The notes beneath the pieces were generated by a model that saw only the letters and a list, made by a program, of their open reading frames with translations, made no database searches and was not told the origin of the DNA. A program made the translations under genes and the position numbers. From the NCBI GenBank assembly GCA_019114585.1, contig DXFE01000126.1, positions 1-9,471 on the forward strand: a DNA stretch of 9,471 nucleotides. Reading direction: 5' to 3'. Source of the DNA: Gemmiger_A avium (GTDB taxonomy: Bacteria > Bacillota > Clostridia > Oscillospirales > Ruminococcaceae). Positions 5,463-9,471 of the stretch are shown piece after piece (position 1 is the stretch's first letter; the number at the start of each line of letters is the position of its first letter).

Positions 5463-5955
5463 CGTATCCCTCCTTCTGCAATGCATCCCGTATGCGGGCC
5501 TTGGCCCGATGATCGATTACCCGGGCTGACGATTCCGATACCCCGCACGCCAGCCCGATTTCATAAAAGGAGTAGCCATCCAGCCGCATGGCCACAATTT
5601 TCCGGGTGCGGGGCGGTTCCTTGTCCAGCAGTCTGCGAACCCGTGCCAAAAGGTCGGTGTACCGGGCCAGATCCTCCGGGCTTTCGCCCCCATCCGGCAA
5701 AAAATCCTGCAGGGCTTCCAGCTGCGGCTGCCGCTTCTTCTTTCGCAGCCAGGCCAGCCACCGGTGCCGCGCAATGGAAAACAACCAGGTTTTGCAGTCC
5801 GCCTCGCCGCGAAATCCGCGTATCGACCGCACGGCCTCCAGGAACACTTCCCCGGTCAGATCCTCCGCCAGAGAGGCATCCCGGCATAAGCTGTACAGAT
5901 AGGCGTACACATCCCGGTGACAGGCGGCAAACAGTTCATCCAGCAATGCCTCCAT
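5452..5955 (-). CDS. ECF-type RNA polymerase sigma factor
   Basis: A 167-residue group 4 (ECF) sigma-70 factor with only regions 2 and 4. Region 2 is at about residues 5-72: LFAACHRDVYAYLYSLCRD, then AEDLTGEVFLEAVRSIRGFRG, then CKTWLFSIARHRWLAWLRKKKR (core binding and -10 recognition). Region 4 is at about 105-162: PRTRKIVAMRLDGYSFYEIG and GVSESSARVIDHRAKARIRDAL, the -35-reading HTH. The ATG at 5955 is preceded by AAGGAGGG. It is first in the operon with the anti-sigma and YfjL-like genes, which overlap it or follow at three bases. By analogy it is held at the membrane by the anti-sigma factor and released by an envelope signal. The Crp/Fnr gene ends 66 bases upstream on the same strand with no terminator between, so read-through is possible. 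Confidence 0.95.
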   Translation of the reverse strand: MEALLDELFAACHRDVYAYLYSLCRDASLAEDLTGEVFLEAVRSIRGFRGEADCKTWLFSIARHRWLAWLRKKKRQPQLEALQDFLPDGGESPEDLARYTDLLARVRRLLDKEPPRTRKIVAMRLDGYSFYEIGLACGVSESSARVIDHRAKARIRDALQKEGYDGQ

Positions 5956-5999
5956 ATCGCCCCTCCTTTCACTGGATTAGTGCCCTTTTGCCCCGGTTT

Positions 6000-6017
6000 C
6001 GTTACAGGATCTGTCAA
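6000..6017 (-). promoter_or_regulatory. Possible promoter elements upstream of the sigma gene
   Basis: On the minus strand the 66-base gap holds TTGACA (complement of 6012-6017) and, just after it, TGTAACG (6006 to 6000). TTGACA has no convincing -10 at 16-18 bases. TGTAAC resembles -35 elements read by some ECF sigma factors, which often drive their own operon, but I see no clear CGTC-like -10. Confidence 0.25.
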
Positions 6018-6021
6018 AAAT

Positions 6022-6681
6022 TCAGGAGGCGGATTTTCCAAAACGCCCCAGAGCCTGGCGCAGCCCCTCCCGGTCCCGCACCCGGATCTTCCGGTAGCCG
6101 CATTCCACCCAGCCCTGACGCTGAAATTCTCCCAGCACGCGGGTCACCGTTACCCGCGAAAGCCCTACCACCAGCGCCAGGTCCTCATGGGTGTAGGGCA
6201 GTGCCCCGTCCACGATCCCTTTGTCGGGGTTGTCCACGGCGGTCTGCTCCAGCAAAAAGGCCGCCAGCCGTTCCCGCCGGTCGTAAAGGTAGGCCCGTTT
6301 GACCAGGCGGGACAGGTAATCGCAGGTATCGGACATCATCTGCAGCAGGGCACTGGTCAGTTCCCAGGAGCCGCAGAGCGCCGGCCCCAGTTCCGACAGG
6401 CGGCAGGCCACCAACTCCGTGTCGGTCACCGCCGAGACGGTCGTGGGACGGCAGGCGTCCTGCACAAAGGAGGATTCGCCGAAGATGCGCCCCTTTTCCA
6501 CGATTTCCAGCGTGACCTCTTCGCCGCTTTCGGTGCTCAGATAGACCCGTACCCGGCCTTTCCGTATCAGGTACAGGATATCCGCCGAATCCTGCTGCAT
6601 ATAGATCAGCTCGCCGGCCCGATAATGCAGCAGCTGCCCCACGGCCTCAAACATGTCAAATTGCTCATCCCGTATGCGCAT
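6022..6681 (-). CDS. Crp/Fnr-family transcriptional regulator
   Basis: A 219-residue regulator with a cyclic-nucleotide-binding-type beta barrel (about 10-105; LIRKGRVRVYL, GRIFGESSFV, RPTTVSA), a dimer helix, and a C-terminal winged HTH (about 145-205; YTHEDLALVVGLSRVTVTRVLGEFQRQGWVE). The glycine-rich phosphate-binding segment is only partly like that of cAMP-binding CRP, so the ligand cannot be named. The chosen ATG at 6681 has AAGGAAG about nine bases upstream. A GTG at 6732 would add 17 residues with a CDTC pair, but it lacks a ribosome site and lies in the -35 of the promoter assigned here. No FNR-type cysteine cluster is present in the chosen protein. It is divergent from the YitT gene. 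The spacer carries a CRP-like box over its own -10, which fits autoregulation. Confidence 0.93.
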   Translation of the reverse strand: MRIRDEQFDMFEAVGQLLHYRAGELIYMQQDSADILYLIRKGRVRVYLSTESGEEVTLEIVEKGRIFGESSFVQDACRPTTVSAVTDTELVACRLSELGPALCGSWELTSALLQMMSDTCDYLSRLVKRAYLYDRRERLAAFLLEQTAVDNPDKGIVDGALPYTHEDLALVVGLSRVTVTRVLGEFQRQGWVECGYRKIRVRDREGLRQALGRFGKSAS

Positions 6682-6705
6682 GACAATCTCTTCCTTTCTG
6701 CCCAA

Positions 6706-6734
6706 ATTGTAACATGTATCACAATTCGGCACAA
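6706..6734 (-). promoter_or_regulatory. Promoter of the Crp/Fnr gene
   Basis: Read on the minus strand: -35 TTGTGC (complement of 6729-6734), a 17-base spacer, and -10 TACAAT (complement of 6706-6711) preceded by TGT, giving an extended -10. The start should fall near 6699, about 18 bases before the ATG. Confidence 0.65.
6708..6723. promoter_or_regulatory. CRP-type binding site overlapping the crp-like promoter
   Basis: TGTAA-CATGTA-TCACA matches the CRP box TGTGA-N6-TCACA in nine of ten positions. It lies within a longer dyad ATTGT-N10-ACAAT (6706-6725). It covers the -10 and spacer of the minus-strand promoter, a position that would block it, so negative autoregulation is the simple reading. 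Confidence 0.6.
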
Positions 6735-6744
6735 TGGGTTGTGC
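6729..6744. promoter_or_regulatory. Perfect 16-bp palindrome between the divergent promoters
   Basis: GCACAA-TGGG-TTGTGC is an exact 6-4-6 palindrome. Its left arm is the -35 of the minus promoter, and its right arm abuts the -10 of the plus promoter. A factor bound here would block both. The half-sites are oriented opposite to a CRP box, so a second regulator or a different binding mode is possible. Confidence 0.5.
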
Positions 6745-6750
6745 TATAGT
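6742..6750 (+). promoter_or_regulatory. Extended -10 promoter of the YitT gene
   Basis: TGC-TATAGT is an extended -10 element (TGn plus a five-of-six -10). The region 17 bases upstream (CAATTC) is a poor -35, so a promoter that leans on the extended -10 or on an activator is likely. The predicted start is near 6757, about 38 bases before the ATG. Confidence 0.5.
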
Positions 6751-6794
6751 TGACTCTGTGCGCAGGGAAAAATGGGGGAAACGGGGGAGTATAT

Positions 6795-7640
6795 ATGAAA
6801 AAAGGCATTTACTGCACAGTGTCCATTCTGGCGGGAAACCTGCTGGTCGCTTTTGCCATCAGCACCCTGATGCTGGATCACAACATCGTGGTGGGCGGCG
6901 TCAGCGGTCTGGGCGTGGTAGCGCAGAATTATCTGCATATTCCGGTCAGTCTGGGTGCGGCCGTGGCCAATGGGGCGCTGTTCCTGGCAGGCTGGCTGGT
7001 GCTGGGCAGGGCGTTTGCTCTTACCACATTGGCCTCTACCTTTGTATTTCCGCTGTTTCTGCGCCTGTTTGAGCGGTGCCCCGGCCTGAACGGATGGATG
7101 CCGGATCCGCTGGCGGCAAGCGTAATTGCCGGTTGCCTGATCGGGCTGGGTATCGGCCTGGTCATCCGGGCAGGTGCTTCCACCGGCGGCGTGGATATTC
7201 TGGCACTGATCCTGAACAAAAAGCGCCATATCCCGGTGCATCTGTCCCTGTATGCCATCGACCTTACCATCCTGCTGCTGCAGATTCCGCTGCGGGATGT
7301 AACCCAGATCTTCTACGGCCTGGTGGCCACGGCGCTCAGTTCCATGGTGCTGAACAAGACCCTCAGCGCCGGCTCCAGCCTGAGCCAGATGGTGGTGGTC
7401 AGCGACCATTATGAGGAGATCCGCCAGGCGGTGCTGCATCAGCTGGATGCCGGCGCCACCCTGCTGGCGGTTGAAAAAGGGTATACCGGCCAGGAATCCA
7501 AGATCCTGCTGACGGTGGTGCCCTACCGCAAACTGCCGGCTTTGCGGGCCTGTATCAGCGGAATCGACCCCACTGCGTTTGTGATTGTGTCCCATGTGGA
7601 TGAAGTGAACGGAAAAGGCTTCACGCTGGCCCGTCTGTAA
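6795..7640 (+). CDS. YitT-family membrane protein (five-helix YitT domain plus DUF2179)
   Basis: A 281-residue integral membrane protein. The first ~200 residues hold five or six hydrophobic segments with two glycine-rich motifs typical of the family, GGVSGLG (34-40) and GASTGGVD (127-134). The C-terminal cytoplasmic DUF2179 domain (about 222-276) has SKILLTVV, a Pro-Ala-Leu stretch and IDPTAFVIVSHVDEVNGKGF, close to the family norm. The length is normal. The ATG at 6795 has GGGGGAG about six bases upstream. An earlier TTG-initiated extension of 15 residues has no such site and is rejected. The molecular role of YitT proteins is not settled, and a transport function is only suspected. It is divergent from the Crp/Fnr gene, whose product is the likely regulator. 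It stands alone, with its own terminator. Confidence 0.93.
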   Translation: MKKGIYCTVSILAGNLLVAFAISTLMLDHNIVVGGVSGLGVVAQNYLHIPVSLGAAVANGALFLAGWLVLGRAFALTTLASTFVFPLFLRLFERCPGLNGWMPDPLAASVIAGCLIGLGIGLVIRAGASTGGVDILALILNKKRHIPVHLSLYAIDLTILLLQIPLRDVTQIFYGLVATALSSMVLNKTLSAGSSLSQMVVVSDHYEEIRQAVLHQLDAGATLLAVEKGYTGQESKILLTVVPYRKLPALRACISGIDPTAFVIVSHVDEVNGKGFTLARL

Positions 7641-7656
7641 ACAAAATACCGGAACG

Positions 7657-7695
7657 AAAATTCCCGGCCTGCGCAAAGCAGACCGGGAATTTTTT
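7657..7695 (+). terminator. Rho-independent terminator of the YitT gene
   Basis: AAAATTCCCGG (7657-7667) pairs with CCGGGAATTTT (7683-7693). An inner CTGC/GCAG stem (7669-7672 with 7678-7681) sits above one mismatch, with a five-base loop. The T-run covers 7690-7695. Confidence 0.92.
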
Positions 7696-7713
7696 GCGTG
7701 CGGCCCATCCCGA

Positions 7714-7742
7714 TTGACAATATCGCGACGCGATGTTGCAAT
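7714..7742 (+). promoter_or_regulatory. Sigma-A promoter of the padR-DUF2812 operon
   Basis: A perfect -35 TTGACA (7714-7719), a 17-base spacer and -10 TGCAAT (7737-7742, four of six). Both flanking operators overlap it. The start is near 7749, the centre of operator 2. Confidence 0.6.
7718..7738. promoter_or_regulatory. PadR-type operator 1
   Basis: CAATATCG-CGACG-CGATGTTG is an inverted repeat with one mismatch in eight, lying over the spacer between -35 and -10. It shares AATATCG-N5-CGATRTT with the next repeat. Confidence 0.65.
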
Positions 7743-7758
7743 ATCGTTAGACGATATT
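7740..7758. promoter_or_regulatory. PadR-type operator 2
   Basis: AATATCG-TTAGA-CGATATT is a perfect 7-5-7 inverted repeat, centred 21 bp (two helical turns) from operator 1. It covers the end of the -10 and the predicted start. Autorepression by the PadR protein encoded next is the natural reading. Confidence 0.72.
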
Positions 7759-7789
7759 ACCCCGTAGCATAAAGAAAAGGGGGGATTGT

Positions 7790-8101
7790 GTGGGAGAAAA
7801 AGAGCGCAGCGCTCTCACGGAACCGATGTTTTACATTCTGATGTCCTTTCTGAAACAGGAGCGGTGCGGCACGGAAATTACAGAGTATGTGGCCCGGAAA
7901 ACCGGCGGCAGGATTTATCTTGGCCCGGGCACCCTGTATACGCTGCTGGGCAAATTTCAGGACGAGCGGCTGATTGAAGAAAGCAGCGTGGCAGGCCGCA
8001 AGCGGACCTACCGTTTGACCGAGAAAGGGCGCAAGGCCTATCGGGAGGAACTGGAACGGCTGAAAACCTGTGTTCGTGACGGAGAGGAGGCTCTTTTATG
8101 A
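7790..8101 (+). CDS. PadR-family transcriptional regulator
   Basis: A 103-residue winged-helix regulator of the small (subfamily 2) PadR type. The fold covers about residues 8-85. The family signature is GPGTLYTLLGKFQDERLIEE (the recognition helix and turn), followed by the wing RKRTYRLTEKGRKAYREEL. There is no long C-terminal domain. It starts at GTG 7790 after AGGGGGG, about five bases away. Its stop overlaps the ATG of the DUF2812 gene (ATGA, 8098-8101), so the two are translationally coupled. PadR plus DUF2812 membrane protein is a recurring Firmicute pair in which PadR is thought to repress its own operon and yield to a drug-like or envelope signal. Two matching operators upstream support autorepression here. 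Confidence 0.93.
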   Translation: MGEKERSALTEPMFYILMSFLKQERCGTEITEYVARKTGGRIYLGPGTLYTLLGKFQDERLIEESSVAGRKRTYRLTEKGRKAYREELERLKTCVRDGEEALL

Positions 8102-9341
8102 AAATGACCCGCAAACTACTTCCCTTGTCACTCTATGACGGCCCCGGCATGGAAAGCTGGCTGGAATCCCGGGCCAATGAAGGGCTGTTTCCGGTGAAGC
8201 TGGGCTATTTTCAGGCAGTTTTTAGCCCGATCGGGGTGCCCGGCACCCGCTTCCGCCTGGTGGTCAAGGCGGGAAAAGAGGAGGAAATGCCCCGCAGGAG
8301 CGGGAGCTCTTTGAAGAAGCCGGCTGGCGGTATATCAGCTCTGTCTCCAGCGTGTACTATCTCTTTTGCGCCACCGACCCCAACGCCGCGGAAATCTATT
8401 CCGACCGGGAAAGCCGGGGAATCTCTTTGGAGCCAATCCGAAAGCGGATCATCTCCTGCCGGCGCAGGAGGTGGGCCGGTTATGCAATCCTGGCGGCGCT
8501 GCTGGTCTGGGCGATGTTCTTTTACAGCAGCGAATATGACATTCAGCCTGACCGCGCCGCCCGGCTGCCGCTGCAGCTTCTGATTCTGTTCCGACCGAAC
8601 GCTCTGCTGCTTGCGGCCTGTATGATTGGGATTTGGGTACAATCGGTTCAGGACAACCGGCTGCTCCACCGCACCTACCAGGCCCTGATCCAGGGGTTTG
8701 CCCCGCCGTCCTCCAAAGGCCCCCGCAAAGCGATCCTGTGTCAGAAGGTGGTCTTTTTGGTATTGCTGGCATTGATGGTAGCATCCAGCGCTGCCCAGGT
8801 CTGGAGCCAGTGGGCCCGCTTTCCGCTGGAGGATGTTCCCGGCAGATATGTCTCGCTGCAATCGCTGGAGCAGCAAACGGTTTTGCCCTGGGAGGAACTG
8901 CCGGACCAGCCTTCTTTGGATGGAAAAGCGGAGAACTATGCCCAGCTGGACTTTTCGCTTCTCGCGCCGGGCTGGTATACGGTGACCCAGAAAGGGTACA
9001 GCCCGCAGAGCGGTTCGCAGCCTAACTATTTTTCGCCAGACCCGGAAAACGGCGAGGCACGCTATGCGCCCAGCCTGGACGCGACCTATTTTGATCTGCT
9101 GCTGCCGGCCCTTGCCCGCCCGGTGGCACAGGCACAGATGGACCTGTATCGCCTTGTAAATCTGAGATGGACGTATGAGGAAAGCGCCTGGCCCGGCCTG
9201 GATTTTGTGATCCACGCCACCGAACCGGGCGGTGTCTGGCAGATGCTTGCCATCGGAAAAGGCAGCCGTGTGGCGATATTCCGCTGCGCCGGGCAGGAGG
9301 ATCTGAAAGCGCGCCTGCCGCTGCTGTCACAGACCCTGTGA
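8098..9341 (+). pseudogene. DUF2812-type membrane protein, split by a -1 frame change
   Basis: The gene starts at ATG 8098, overlapping the padR stop, and reads a DUF2812-like N-terminus (YDGPGMESWLESRANEG, YFQAVFSPIG, RFRLVVKAGKEE). Near 8271-8288 the coding signal moves to the -1 frame, where the family-typical QERELFEEAGWRYISS and VYYLFCATDPNA continue without a stop to 9341. The original frame runs on only as low-complexity sequence to 8583. Joined, the product is about 414 residues: DUF2812 (1-110), about three membrane segments (AILAALLVWAMFFY, LLLAACMIGIWV, VVFLVLLALMVASS), then an external domain of about 170 residues. The change could be a lost A in the AAA at 8285-8287, an assembly error, or programmed -1 slippage at G-GGA-AAA (8271-8277), which is in the correct phase. 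The downstream part has no good start of its own. Function unknown, perhaps envelope sensing. Confidence 0.78.
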
Positions 9342-9350
9342 AACCAAACA

Positions 9351-9391
9351 AAAACAGGACGCCCCGCCTGTTGGCCGGGGCGTCCTGTTTT
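9351..9391. terminator. Bidirectional terminator after the DUF2812 gene
   Basis: A 16-bp stem (AAAACAGGACGCCCCG, 9351-9366, with 9376-9391) has a nine-base loop and ends in T4 (9388-9391). The left-arm A-run gives T5 on the minus strand, fitting a convergent gene to its right. Confidence 0.9.
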
Positions 9392-9408
9392 GATTTGAAA
9401 TGAAATAT

Positions 9409-9471
9409 TTATCGGGAAAGCAGAATCGCCGTCTCGACTTGCTCTTTATCGTCCAAACTGATACTCGTATC
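9409..9471 (-). CDS. Possible 3' end of a minus-strand gene (20 codons visible)
   Basis: On the minus strand the last 60 bases read as 20 codons without a stop, ending DKEQVETAILLSR and then TAA at 9411-9409. The codons and residue mix look protein-like, and the bidirectional terminator at 9351-9391 lies where such a gene would need one. The fragment is too short to assign a family. Confidence 0.4.
   Translation of the reverse strand, partial: DTSISLDDKEQVETAILLSR

Noticed and set aside
5463..5486. Upstream ATG (5486) for the anti-sigma gene
   Set aside because: The strong AAGGAGGG lies between this ATG and the one at 5462, so translation should begin at 5462; the extra eight residues are not family-like.
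4152..6302. Long plus-strand open frame (716 codons) opposite the sigma operon
   Set aside because: It is Pro/Gln/Arg-rich with no domain and crosses three well-supported minus-strand genes in their antisense, which is typical of a GC-rich shadow frame.
6682..6732. GTG-started 17-residue extension of the Crp/Fnr protein bringing a CDTC pair that might suggest an FNR-like iron-sulfur site
   Set aside because: There is no ribosome site before the GTG, the extension overlaps the -35 and -10 of the gene's likely promoter, and two cysteines alone do not make the FNR cluster.
8287..8583. Continuation of the DUF2812 start frame past the break as a genuine C-terminus
   Set aside because: The residues become Ser/Pro/Gly-rich and featureless, while the -1 frame gives family-like sequence and membrane helices over the same bases.

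Overview
The window looks like chromosomal DNA of a GC-rich gut Firmicute of the Oscillospiraceae/Ruminococcaceae type. Faecalibacterium or a close relative is my best guess, from protein style only. The evidence is strong AGGAGG ribosome sites, sigma-A promoters, compact rho-independent terminators with long GC stems after almost every gene, and families typical of that group: a GroEL with a GGM tail, a flavinylated reductase lipoprotein, YitT, PadR plus DUF2812, and an ECF sigma/anti-sigma pair with a YfjL-like protein. It reads as ordinary chromosome carrying several independently regulated units. I see no transposase, tRNA, CRISPR array or phage module.

Layout, left to right. (1) 2-733, plus strand: the 3' part of groEL, followed by two hairpin terminators (821-860 and 909-943). 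(2) 954-1659: a small, more AT-rich divergent pair, an XRE repressor (minus) and an 85-residue orphan protein (plus). Their shared 124-bp spacer holds two matching operators, ACARG-N5-CYTGT, placed on the -35 and on the start point of the plus promoter. (3) 1826-4125: a strong promoter, a hairpin at the predicted mRNA 5' end, and a 719-residue lipoprotein with two FMN-binding domains and a flavocytochrome-c/fumarate-reductase-like FAD domain, closed by a 21-bp-stem terminator. (4) 5955 to 4128, minus strand: ECF sigma factor, multi-pass zinc-finger anti-sigma factor and a YfjL-like membrane-anchored protein, tightly coupled as one operon. (5) 6681-7640: a divergent pair, a Crp/Fnr-family regulator (minus) and a YitT-family membrane protein (plus). 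The spacer carries a CRP-like box and a perfect 16-bp palindrome. (6) 7714-9391: a promoter with two phased operators, a PadR regulator, and a DUF2812 membrane protein overlapping it by ATGA. The DUF2812 gene is split by a -1 frame change near 8271-8288. (7) The last 63 bases may hold the 3' end of another minus-strand gene.

How the parts work together. The reductase is probably an extracytoplasmic terminal reductase that takes electrons from a flavin-based membrane chain. It needs ApbE-type flavin transfer from outside the window. Three of the other units are regulator-plus-membrane-protein cassettes (sigma/anti-sigma/YfjL-like, Crp/YitT, PadR/DUF2812), which suggests envelope or environment sensing, though no signal can be read from the sequence. 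The most noteworthy items are the reductase, which by eye lacks the canonical dicarboxylate-binding residues of its family, the twin-operator switch beside the orphan protein, and the DUF2812 frame change at a GGGAAAA heptamer.
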